Assembly: GCA_002633005.1 (NCBI GenBank)
Contig: NMRA01001112.1
Span: 1 to 34,029, forward strand
Source: Phoronis australis
Taxonomy: Eukaryota; Phoronida; Phoronidae
DNA length: 34,029 nt
Direction of reading: 5' to 3'
Shown here: positions 22,013 to 32,126 of the stretch, piece after piece
Numbering within the stretch: the first letter of the stretch is position 1
How the letters are laid out: every line of letters begins with the position of its first letter
Notes under the pieces: model-generated
What the model was told of the DNA's origin: nothing
The model's input: only the letters and a program-made list of their open reading frames with translations
Database searches by the model: none
Program-made: the position numbers and the translations under genes

Positions 22013-22575
22013 TTGCACCTAAACGGTAGATGCCGGTGGCATACCCGGTGAGTTTGTCATTTTCTTCTTAAATAGAGGCTACTTTGGTACGAATGCGACT
22101 CACGGAAAAGCGTTACGGTTTAATTTTTGTTGTGAATATGAAATAATACTTGGCTTTTGCTTATTTCTTAAAATTATGAGCTCAGAAAGCAACGGCTTTC
22201 AGTAAAATGCCTTACGCCTCGTAAAGTGGACAATTTCATCTCGTTATCAACAATTAGAGGCGTGTGACGGTTATAGTTTAATTGCCCCTGGTGACACCTT
22301 TGTTGGATATGATTTGTGAAACAATTCGAGATATTAACCAATACAAGCATATCCTTGTGTGAGACGGCGGTCGGGAACGAAGTAGTTAATTCTCTAAGGC
22401 TATCGTGAACGCACCCTTTTTCTCTGCATTGGCCAGAATAGGCGTTCAAGTTACTGTGTTATGTTAATGATATTGGAATAATACGTGCCATGAATTAGTT
22501 CACCGTTTTTTCATGTTTTGTTTGTGAGATTTAGCTTAACAAATACATGTATAAAAATGCGTTTGATTTTTTCAG

Positions 22576-22985
22576 TTGACAGTAGACACACGACGAGTCC
22601 TTCAGGGTGTTAACGTCCACGCCTTCAAAAAAGAGTAGCACAACTGCACAAAGGAGTGTGTGAATGTTGTGGAGCTTCGTTCACGAAGAAATAGACTTTG
22701 TATGACCACGTGGCAATAGCACACAGTGACACTACGGCAAGCAAGAAATTTACCAGCCCTGTGATAGACGTGTTGCATGGGGCAAGAATTTTTTGTCGAT
22801 ATAAGAAAACACAACATGAAGCATCGTGCTCAGAAATCAAGTCGATTCAGTGTCCTATCTGCGATCAATGTTTCACGGAAAGAGTGTGCCCGACGCCATA
22901 TATGCGTCAGAGCACAGGGACACTCCTATTTTGTGAATGTGGTATGTCATGCAAACAGTATGCCTCCTACATGCACAAGAAATAG
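22576..22985 (+). pseudogene. Degenerate C2H2 zinc-finger exon
   Basis: After a TTTTTTCAG acceptor-like site, one frame encodes a finger CECCGASFTKK-stop-TLYDHVAIAH. Its Cys and His ligands are correctly spaced, but an in-frame TAG replaces one residue (22692-22694). It continues to a second finger beginning CPICDQCFTERVC, where the expected His residues are Pro/Tyr and Ser, and a third fragment (CECGMSCKQYASYMH) before TAG at 22983-22985. A stop codon also lies upstream in the same frame. C2H2 fingers bind DNA; with a nonsense codon and lost ligands this is most simply a decayed gene exon. A recoded or differently spliced gene is less likely. Confidence 0.55.
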
Positions 22986-23656
22986 AAATGCTATGGTTTA
23001 AATCATCAAGTCCAGTGATGAAGGTTGTTAAGTCACTATAGTTTATTCAGATTTACAGAGTTTATGGTTGGTAGTTGTCTGAAGTTTTCTTAACTTTTTG
23101 TTTTGAAACTTTTATCCTCAAATTTCTTTCTATATTTGTGTTGTTTCAATAGGATCTTTAACAAAACCATAGTATTTTTGTAGTGTTGAGTCAGATTTAA
23201 TTGGCCATACTAAGTATCATTGGGCAATACTTACATACAGTTGTTTTGACCAATTAATATTTCAAAAGAAAATATATGTCTATGATCATTGTAGAATTTT
23301 TTATATTGTAGTTGTTGATTTCTTGTGAGAAACTTAATATGCTGTCAACCAGTCCGAAATACATTGTCTGTTATTCAGTGATGATTTAGTCTAATACATT
23401 CCAAAATAATTATTAGGAAATGTTCAATAGGTTTGTAATGTTGATTTCTCTAAAGCAATGTTTTAAATCTTTTTTATGACCAATGTTGAGGTATGTGTGA
23501 TATTTAATATTGTAGTTGTTTTCCAGTGTCTTGAAGTGACCTCAAAGACAACATTTTGAATGCATTTTAAGAAAATCATAATATAGCATGTGTATTATAA
23601 CTCGTCTCACTCTTTTTCAATTTCACATTAAACTGGAAATCATGAACTGAAGATGC
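22986..23656. other. AT-rich non-coding stretch
   Basis: No frame or repeat is supported. It would include any 3' UTR of the zinc-finger pseudogene. Confidence 0.45.
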
Positions 23657-26600
23657 CAGTGGTGTATCTGCGTTTTCAGTAAGGGTGGTTCAGGATTCCT
23701 GCAAAGGTAGAATCCGAGGCGCGCAGCGCCGAGCGGGGGGAAGGTCGAAAGATGGGTTCCCCCTACCGTGTAAGACAATTTTTTGTTTTTGTAGCCAAAT
23801 AGTAAAATTTCCATGCATCCTAGCGAGTTTCTGGCAGTTAACGTGTCTCTGGATTTTTTCTTAAGATAATTTAAAACCTTTCTCGATTTCGTAACATGAA
23901 CTTGGCTCATGAGCTTCGTGAAACTATAATTGTGCACATCTTGGTATGAGTCACGCCACCAGCAAAAATTCTTGTTGGAACATTTGTCTACACACACCTT
24001 TATTGCATAAAAAATTCGTATACGAAAAAGTACAGGACCGGGATTAGGCCACTACCAAATAAAAACTCAACACTTGAATATCAGATGATTGCGTGACAGC
24101 AGCCTCTCAAGTTGTTTAAGAACGAAGACAGTCACTGTTACGTCCGGGAATAAACATATATTCTGTCTCGTTATGTGAAAATCTGGCGAACAATGGTGCT
24201 CTCAGCTCATAATCTATTGTTAAAAGCGACAATTAAGTATCACTTTATTAAGCTGAATCACGTTGACTGTTGTGCTACGGTATGTCGCAACAATTGAAAA
24301 ATAACAAATGTATCAGCAAACAAATCACCTGATTACATTTTCACGGAACCAAAACATTCTCTGCATCGTGGTGAAAAAATATACAAAAGCAGTTCACAGA
24401 AAGACCACATGTACACTGAGAGTACGCAAATAGGCTGGCCTGGTCTGTCACGAGACCAAAAGTACACCTTTGCTTACTATCCGTATTAAAAGTCGATCCG
24501 TCGCGGGACCAAACGGCAATGACTGAGATGAAAAGTTTTACAAAGCACCCTGTGGTGAAGAACATCACAAGACTAATTCGCCGAAGGACCAGAAGTAGGC
24601 CTACACTGAATGTCAATATCTACAAATCAAGCTGGCCTGGGCCCGGTCTCCAATCTTTTTACTCGAAATGGAACTCGAAATTAGGTTTGGCATTTTCTAC
24701 GCTACTTTTGGGCGAACTCAAGATAAGTGTCTATTATTCTATGCTCGAGTACACAATAACTTACGGAGACAATTTATTGCCCTTAGTTCACAGTTTGTAA
24801 ACCCAATATTAAAGCAATAAGTTCGAGTTTGAACTCAAAGTTTCGAGTTTTTACTCGAGTTTGTAGCACGAATATAAGGGTCTTCAAGGGCAAACTTGAA
24901 CTAGAAACTCCTATGCATAAACTATAATGTGTTCGAGCACAGTCTGATAACCAATTATCTTAAGTTCGCACAAAAGGAGCAGAGAAATTGCCAAAAATAG
25001 TTTCGAGTTCGTTTCGAGTACAAAGATTAGAGACCGGGCCCTGGTCTCTTGCGACACATAAAGTGCACTGTGCACAAATCTGAACTGAAAACTTCTCTCT
25101 AGACACTTTTAAATACCCAGTGGTTGCTCATACGCGTATTTTACACATCTGTTGGTCAACTGCTGCGAGAGGTTGTCCAGGAACGGTATTCCAACTGTTC
25201 TTCTGTAATACCCACTAAAAAAAGTATTGAGTACAAATTTAACTACGCACTACGTGAAAAAGATTTCGGTTATGAAGCAGATAAAGATCCAAGTTGAAAT
25301 GCAAACCAGAATCAGTTTCTGTGCGCTAGTAGACCCTGTGTTGTACTGGGTAAATTTGGCATGACCAAAAATAATTTCTAGTTTGTTTTCATTGTGCACA
25401 AGCATCGAAGTAAACCGAAATTATGTACAAACTGTGTACAGTAGAATCATAATTTATTACCTGTGTGTTTCTGCAGGAACTTTAGTCCTATGCTTCTGTT
25501 GCCTAGACTACCGAGGAATCTGTATATTGAATTCAATGGTTTGCTCGTCTTAGAACCATTCTACCCAGACTTCTTCGATTTTTGTTCGTCAACTGCTGTG
25601 TCAGTGAGCTTCTAAGCCTCTACCATGTCAGCATCTTGTTTGGCACTAAGCCTTCTGAGGTTGCCAAGTCCATTCAAAAGAGTTACATGCGCAACTAAAT
25701 TGGATCCGTTCATCATGGACTACTTCAAACCTTGACGATGTATCCCAGGACTTATTTGCATCTCTTGCAAATTTTGGAATAAACCTCCCAATGTCTGAAC
25801 GCTTGACACCCGAAGTTGTAACACCAAATAAACGCCGACGGGCACGAGCGTTTCATCGGGTGGGCATTTCTATGGAAATTACCAATATAGAAGACGGCAG
25901 TGGTGCTTACTGCAGGTAGAAAGACGATAGGTGCCTAGATCGGAAGAGTTCTTTAGAAGGCCTATTGAACATCGCGCGAGTCCCGCAAGACTTTGCCTAC
26001 CAGCAATTTCTGGTACTGTAAGTATTTGCAAATGCGGTCACCTTGCCTATGTGACTGCACCCCGGGGTCATTCCGTGTGTAGACATAACTTGTTAGGGTG
26101 CATCTTGAAACGTACTCGCGACCAGACCACGGCACCCGCCACAACAGCAATCCTTCGGAAACGAGTTGATCGATTTTTAAAAAAACATTACATGTACATT
26201 GTATGAGATTGCACAAGATAACCTTATTATGACACAAGCCAAATTCGAGTTACAAACTTGTGGCGTGTAATAGCATGACACGGCATGACAGATGAGGTAA
26301 ACACGTTGCACGTCAATTGGCCTGAATATCAGGGTTGCGGCACCACAGTATTTTCCCTAATGAAACCGAAACATATCTTAGAGTAAAGAAGCTAGTTACC
26401 TGAAGAAGTCAGCTACAGAGCTGCTCTTTCAGCGGTGGATCCATCTAAAATTCTTGGCTACTTCAGAAGAGTCGACGGAAGCGGGCGCACAGTTGAACTC
26501 CGAGCGTTTTGTCGACGAGCCTCAAAATCTCGAAATGCGTTGCTTTTCATAACAGCAAATCACAATGCAAAAAATATATTTTCATTGTGACCTCCCCTCT

Positions 26601-26750
26601 CAATTTTTCGAGGTGGTTTACTTGGGGCTTACGCACGCTGGCGGTGCTGTTTTCGTTTTGCTGGTGACGTTTTGTTTTTTTCATTTTTTTGGTTCTGGCC
26701 CAAGGGGTAGGGTTGAAACCTCCTGAAGCCCCCCCGTAGATCCGCCACTG
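23657..26750. mobile_element. 3.1-kb TIR DNA transposon, TSD GATGC, likely parent type of the CAGTGGCGGAT MITEs
   Basis: The left end CAGTGGTGTATCTGCG and the complement of the right end CAGTGGCGGATCTACG match at 13 of 16 bases. GATGC immediately flanks both ends (23652-23656 and 26751-26755), the same 5-bp duplication length as the two MITEs with this terminus. No intact transposase remains. On the minus strand around 25560-25660 the phrase LRRLSAKQDADMVEA, then a stop, then KLTDTAVDEQKSKKSG resembles a helical segment of TTF-type hAT transposases (LQ..D.DI..A pattern). That is suggestive only. Classical hATs make 8-bp duplications; the 5-bp length would fit a hAT5-like lineage. A MITE (24641-25039) is nested inside. 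Confidence 0.7.
24641..25039. mobile_element. 399-bp MITE with long inverted repeats, TSD CCTGG
   Basis: The ends GCCCGGTCTC and GAGACCGGGC are perfect complements. Imperfect pairing continues for about 120 bases (shared blocks TACTCGAAA, AACTCGAAA, TTTTTGGCA-like, GCGAACT, GTGCTCGA). CCTGG flanks both ends (24636-24640 and 25040-25044). Removing it rejoins GGCCTGG to TCTCTTGCGAC, which resembles GGCCTGGTCTGTCACGAGAC at 24436-24455. Confidence 0.85.
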
Positions 26751-28220
26751 GATGCACGGTGAATTTAGGAGGACCAAGACTACAAAACAGAAGAGTCAAC
26801 CAAAACGTAATTCAAGCCAGACGGGTGCCACAAGTCAATCTGTTCATCTTTGTATCGATAATATCAGTAAAACATCAAGTAAAATCCAACCCATTTGATC
26901 AGCACATCAGTTTACACAACTTCTGGCAATTTTTAAATCCCTGACATTCGTTAGTGGAAATCTTTGAGTCATCTCCTAAATGGTGCTGTCGCACTCCTCT
27001 CTCTCCCCATGGGCAAGCTCATCATCATTCTTTGACTTCACTGGCTGTTTGTTTTTTTTCCTTTTGCTGTCACAATTTTGCAAGAAGATTCGACACTCAC
27101 TTTCACCTGCAGCAACAATTTGTTTACTCTGGCTGACACACCACATGGAACAATTCCTGATTGAGTCTTCAGTTTAGAGCCCATTGTTCCCACAGATTTC
27201 GTCTAAAAGTAGATGTCTGTATTTGAAAACCTTGGTAGGGTGTACCTTCACGTCGTGAGTAACATGTTCGTTGAAGCTCGCTTCACAATAATAACAGTGA
27301 ACTTGTTTCCGGATATTAAAACAAAATCATCTGTGGAAATATCTCTAACTAAGATAGCATTTTTAATGTACGTGTAGTGCTCATGGTGATTTACTGGATA
27401 TATGCTATCCTATTGTTTAGTTTTGATACGAATGTAACACAGAAGTGACGCAAAATGTGATTAATTAATTGCACCACTCTGATTTTGTAACGTTCTTCAC
27501 GTTTTTTAAGTAAAAACTAATTATTGTTCTACACACCACGATGCGTTCCCGTTCGCATATCAATGCGCTCTCGATCGCTTGTTTCAACAGAAAAGTATCG
27601 AAAATTCAGAGATCCTGAGAGAACTACGAAAAGCAAGCATTGCGTTACATCTTCAGGCGTCATTTCTTCATAACTTTGAGATAAATTTATTGATATAGTG
27701 CCAAAAATAACCCCAATTTGCCAAATGACATACAAATCACCTTCGGCTCATGCGATGCCTCGGTCAAAGTAACTTTTCTACAATAATTGGAAGAGACACT
27801 TTCCTAAACCTCTGCATATCCTTTCTCAATGTGTTACGCATTGAACTTGTGCCTTTGTTTCTACACTGAAAGTAGAAACAACGAAGATTCATCAAATTTA
27901 TTCACCTTGTCTGGCTTCTCTACTCTCGCCAAATTTCGTTCTCCATCGCCTTCGGGGCGTTCTCGATCGCGGGTTGGCCGGGGTGAACAGTTTACACTGA
28001 AAATTTCCGGGTACCTGTTCGACTGACTATTGATCGACAGTTGTAGTTTTCAAATCAAGCCTAATTTCATTTCTTCATATTAATTTTGTTTTTATTGTTC
28101 ATCAAGCGATACTCTTGAGGTGCAGTTCTATACAGTCAGCGATTTCTCGGTAAATTTAGTCAACAAACCCCACAATTTACACTGCCATTTTTATAAGTAT
28201 CGACCGGTGACCCTGGGTGG
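26751..28220. other. Intergenic stretch with a possible second zinc-finger relic
   Basis: On the minus strand, 27320 down to a stop at 27174-27176 encodes HCYYCEASFNEHVTHDVKVH followed by PTKVFKYRHLL. This resembles a shortened C2H2 finger, with stop codons just upstream. It may be a fragment related to the pseudogene at 22576-22985. The rest shows only short frames. Confidence 0.35.
27930..27978 (-). repeat. GC-rich repeat block, inverted partner of 21970-22012
   Basis: Its reverse complement reads GCCAACCCGCGATCGAGAAC followed by GCCCCGAAGGCGAT. A shorter related string (CGCTCTCGATCGC) occurs at about 27568. Confidence 0.55.
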
Positions 28221-28708
28221 ATGACCGCGGTAGCCATCGGTTGCATAGATGATATGCTGATTTGACTCACTGTTTCGCGCTTGCAAATCAAAATCGTGTT
28301 TGACATGATATAATGTCAATTAAAAACTACCGATACCAGCTTTTCACTAAGCAATAAATCTATTTTATCCGGCGATGGCGGCGAATGTACACCGTACTGC
28401 GGAGTGTACCCTGACGCTATTTTAAATTCATTCCGTTTCGTAATATTTCAAAAAAGTAAACTTGTATAGAGTAAGGTAAAAAATAGTCGGTGCCCTGGTC
28501 AAAGAAAACCTGAGAAAATTTTTCCATTGTGTGTTACAGTCCTTCATGTTACCACTTTTCAGAAGTTTCGTTTAATATTGTTTAGTAAATTTTAAAGTAT
28601 CGGAGTGTGTCACGTTTTTCCCCGTGTGTGGGTGGGCGCAGGTTGTTACAGACCGGTGCTAATAGCTTTCGGTGCGAAGATTGACTGAAGACTGGTTCGA
28701 GTTAATCC

Positions 28709-28714
28709 TTTATT
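28709..28714 (-). terminator. Polyadenylation signal of the LTR
   Basis: AATAAA on the minus strand within TTAATAAAGGATTAA, about 100 bases from the 3' end of the LTR. This would set the R/U5 boundary near 28690. Confidence 0.6.
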
Positions 28715-29110
28715 AATCCTGACCGTACGTTCACAAGCCTACTCAAACAAAACGTCCGACGTAATGTCTGTTTATGCTTCAGCCAGTGCTGCGGAGCCTT
28801 GACTTGTATTGAACTTCTGAGATACTTTCAGCAACTGTTACACTCGATTCAATAACCTGTTGTCTCTATAGCTGGCTCTCTATTGACTATCGCTGTAACT
28901 GCTGATTCTCTTCACTGCAACTCAACTGTAGTTCTCCTGATAAACTTTCTTGAACTGGCTTGATCTCACTTGATCTCCCGACTTGATCTTCTTGGACTCA
29001 ACTCACTTAATCTAATCTTTAACTCAACTAACTTAATCTCCTTGGACACAAGTGACTTAATCTTCTTGGACTCAAGTAACTAATCTGACTAACACAAACC
29101 CGTGCTTGTG

Positions 29111-29119
29111 TATTTATAG
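29111..29119 (-). promoter_or_regulatory. TATA box of the solo LTR
   Basis: The minus strand reads CTATAAATA. An initiator-like GTCAGATT places a start at about 29086, roughly 30 bases downstream, the normal TATA-to-start distance. Confidence 0.75.
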
Positions 29120-29131
29120 CCTAATGCATTG

Positions 29132-29332
29132 TTCTGGAACTTTTCATCAATTCAAGCACATACCAGAACTTTCTGGAACCTACCCAATAATTCTACAAAC
29201 ATGTACTAGTCTCTAGAATATTCCAGACCTCATCAATCACTGTCATGCTAGAGTCTTCTAGAAAGTTCCACACTATACTGTAGTAAACAAATTACATCAT
29301 CACTGTTCTGACCTCAGTCTTCTAGAAAGTTC
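29132..29332 (-). promoter_or_regulatory. Cluster of heat-shock elements in the LTR U3
   Basis: There are three perfect alternating three-unit sites: GAACTTTCTGGAA (29166-29178), TTCTAGAAAGTTC (29256-29268) and TTCTAGAAAGTTC (29320-29332). Two imperfect ones are TTCTGGAACTTTT (29132-29144) and a GAATATTC core (29216-29223). The nearest begins about 13 bases upstream of the TATA box on the minus strand. HSF trimers bind this pattern. Confidence 0.75.
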
Positions 29333-29379
29333 CATACTATTCTGTAGTAAACAAATTACATCATCATTGTACTTAACTC
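29252..29379. repeat. 64-bp tandem duplication in the LTR U3
   Basis: Two copies (29252-29315 and 29316-29379) start AGTCTTCTAGAAAGTTCC and share GTAGTAAACAAATTACATCA. They differ at about eight positions, and each carries one perfect heat-shock element. Confidence 0.9.
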
Positions 29380-29879
29380 AGGGGTCATGCAAATCAAACT
29401 GAATAACAAAACAACTAATAATAATGTCAGACTATATTCTGACAGAGTGTTCTTCAAGAAATTTGTTTTCGTAAACTTTCGTTTTGTTGTGGCACAAGTA
29501 GTCGCATCTGCTCAAATTTTGAAATCGCGAACTAATTAGTACTAATTATGATTGCTAACAACTCAGGAATTTTTTGCTCGCACTGAAGCAATCGGGTAGG
29601 AAACAGAAGTTTTACTCTTATTTGTCTTTCAACCAAGAAAGCGCAAAATTTCACAAGTTTAAATATGTCAAGTTACACTTTTCCTTTTAGTTCAGCCTTT
29701 TTCAATTCCTACAAATTCCAAGAGATCTTTATAGGATATTAACTCAACGACCGCTCTAAAGAACCCATCTACGAAATAAAAGGTCTCAAATTTTGTTGTA
29801 TTTAAAATACTTTTGTGAATTAAATCTATTATTTCAAGAAATATGACAAACAAAACGACAGTGGGTTACAGGACTTTTA

Positions 29880-31332
29880 CTAGTATTCAAAATTATAATT
29901 ATTCTATATCATGTACTTAATTTTCACTATGATATTTCTTAAAATTGTATTTTTATTCCCAGGGATTACTTGTTAAGTCAGAAATCACTTAACAGACGGA
30001 CAAATTTGTACGTCCGTCACACCCACGAAATTACAATTTTTCAGTCAATAGAAACAACCTCAGGTCTCATATTCACTTTCCAAACTTGCATAAGACAACA
30101 TTTTTCTGACACGTAAGCACCTGAAACAATTAAATATTACAAAATACAGCAATAAAATCAAGTGAAGTTACTTCGGATTCAAACTAGATGCAATTTCAAA
30201 AATATTTGCTGAAAAGTTTTATTTTACAGTGTCATCTAGATAGTCTTAGTAGAATTCAACTGGTTAAAATAAGACAATTAAACATTATGAAGTGTAAATA
30301 AAAGCTTTATTTTAATGAACTTATTGTTTTTGTCACTGCCCTGGGTTGACAAAGATATCCTTAATTTTTAGAAAATTGCACAAGCAAAAAGTGTTCATAT
30401 AACCGACTTCCTAAGGCGCTCTGGAGTTTAAATAACACTCCAGGAATACATGTCGAGTTGTTGTTGCGCTGGAATCAACCAGTTATTTCCGCACTGTTAC
30501 GCTATGTTACGTTTTGTGTTGAAAAAGATGATGCTGGACATTTTTAAATGGTAGCAACCTTTGACCTACTTTATTAAGCATTGGTTTCAACCTTCACTGA
30601 CTGTAGTCGCCCTTGTGTTTTTCAGTGTCTTGAGTGGCTTCTATGAAATGATTTCGTTGTAGATGGTTACGTAGACAAATTGTACGTGGTTTTGGCCATA
30701 CAGGTGCCTTAATCTCGCAATCTTTCTAAGAAAGACCATTTTTCCTACTGAGCGTCGAGAAGATTGAATCAGCCTGATGAAACAGAAGAGGGACGTCATT
30801 AATTAATTTGAACACCTGCCGTCAGGTGTCAGGTAAAAGAACTGTACTTGCTGTTATCAAGTAGAACTACTCGGTCTAAACTGATACAAAATAGGTTGTT
30901 TTTTGGGTGGCATTCTCCTTTAAGAAACGAAATAAGGGATTATTAGAGATCAGGGGAACAGCAGATGCAACTGGGAAAGAAACAAATATCTGACGAAATG
31001 TTCTCTGAAACTCGAAAAAATGCTATTGTGGATAAAGAAATTCATATCTATATCTCCATGATACGGGATGTGATATTATTTAACGCCTCTCTTTAAAGAT
31101 GAACAATCGTAAAATGGAGTTCCAATACTCATTTATCTTTTGTTGTTGCTATTACACCGTTGTTTTTTTTGCATTTAGGTAACATACTTTGTTTTTGAAT
31201 TGAATAATATTTTTAAACCAGCCAGGTATGAGAAAGGATAATTACCTAGGAATTAAATAATTTATAGTTAGCTTCTGGTATTAATATCAAGAACTGAAAA
31301 ATTGCTTTCTAATGATATGCAATGGTTCTAAT
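29880..31332. other. AT-rich intergenic stretch, two small hairpins
   Basis: No gene is supported. GACGGAC...GTCCGTC (29994-30017) and CTGGAGT...ACTCCAG (30420-30443) are short perfect-arm hairpins of unknown meaning. Confidence 0.5.
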
Positions 31333-31588
31333 GCAATTCGGTTGAAAAACGGCGGAGTTGCGAACAGTTTTGACAGTATAGTCCACAGCAATACACTCAC
31401 CGGAACATTCTACGCTCACGCATGGGCGGTGCAACTTGAGCGGCCGCGAGATTGGAGTTGGCATTCCAGTGCGTAGGCGTTCCTCGCTTACCGATCCAAC
31501 CTGCGCGAGAGTATCGCCTGGAGTTCTCTGGTCTTATAACACGCTTGTTTCTTTGTAAGTTCGTGTGCTGTAACTCCAACCTTTTAAT
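31333..31588 (+). repeat. Exon-like dispersed repeat, copy B (uninterrupted)
   Basis: It matches 5876-6026 plus 7642-7780 in order. It is GC-richer than its surroundings and contains TCTTATAAC and TTTGTAAGT (donor-like GTAAGT, 31555-31560), both with counterparts in copy A. It may be a duplicated promoter/first exon or a short mobile element. It lies about 540 bases upstream of the WW-domain start codon. Confidence 0.7.
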
Positions 31589-32103
31589 CCTATTTCTTTT
31601 AGTTTAATTACAGATCTATTACATTTCTATTATCACAAGTTTTATGTATTTAAATACAATGTTCTGTGTCTCAAGACTGACATGATTTCTATAGTTGGCA
31701 TAGCCGATTTTCACGTGTCAACGGATTCAACAAGATATTGTTAGTCCGTTGATGTTATTGTCCAAATGGCGTCATGGATTTTTGACGCGTACCTGGCACA
31801 GAGTTACATGGCTGACATGAAGTTAATTTCAACATTTGATTATGAATTTCATCAATTTGGAGTGTTAGTCTTGTTACCTGCCTTTGATCACATTTCACTG
31901 ACATCTTAAGTGATGAGGGAATGTTCATGAACTTATTATTAATTGATGTTTTGCCGAACACTGCTTTCATTTTTTCCGGGTAAGTATACGTAGCNTTAGT
32001 GAAAACCCAGGCGTGATTTCGTGTCCGCTAAACTGACACCCGAGTCCCTGGCCTCAGGCGAACAGACATACGCTACCATCTATCGGAGTGTTTGCGAACG
32101 TCA
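31589..32103. other. Upstream region of the WW-domain gene
   Basis: A strong donor-like CGGGTAAGT lies at 31977-31985 on the plus strand, but no acceptor partner or frame confirms an exon. A 47-codon frame starting AAATGGCGTCATGG (31766-31909) is unsupported. An ambiguous base is at 31995. Confidence 0.35.
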
Positions 32104-32111
32104 TGACGTCA
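32104..32111. promoter_or_regulatory. Perfect CRE (TGACGTCA) just upstream of the WW gene start
   Basis: A full palindromic CREB/ATF site ends 15 bases before the ATG at 32127, in a GC-richer stretch. It may be in the proximal promoter or the 5' UTR. Confidence 0.5.
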
Positions 32112-32126
32112 TGTTTGTAAACAAAA

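Larger units (their letters stand above)
28608..29444 (-). mobile_element. Solo LTR, 837 bp, TSD GAGTG, heat-shock-type promoter
   Basis: The ends are TGTCA...TGACA and the flanks at 28603-28607 and 29445-29449 are both GAGTG. R1 copy 1 has a single GGAGTGGTCGTCAA across this point, which confirms the insertion. Only one LTR and no internal region are present, so this is a solo LTR. On the minus strand, U3 is about 29444-29087 and carries heat-shock elements and a 64-bp duplication. A TATA box lies at 29119-29111, an initiator-like TCAGAT near 29086, and AATAAA at 28714-28709. A 5-bp duplication fits Ty3/gypsy, BEL or copia elements; the family cannot be named. Confidence 0.85.
28221..29879 (+). 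repeat. Dispersed repeat family R1, copy 2 (interrupted by a solo LTR)
   Basis: It is collinear with 15941-17394 from ATGACCGCGGTAGCCATCGG to the block ending GGTTACAGGACTTTT. It lacks the MITE and LINE of copy 1 but carries an 837-bp LTR absent from copy 1. Small indels between copies break every frame. Confidence 0.8.

Noticed and set aside
26430-26750. CAGCGGTGGATCC at 26430 as the left end of a separate 321-bp MITE
   Set aside because: The flank (TCTTT) does not match the right flank (GATGC), whereas 23652-23656 does. The longer element is the better pairing.
31766-31909. 47-codon frame starting MASWIFDAYLAQSY in good start context
   Set aside because: Too short, no domain and no confirmed splice site. 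The strong downstream GTAAGT at 31980 is in no supported exon.
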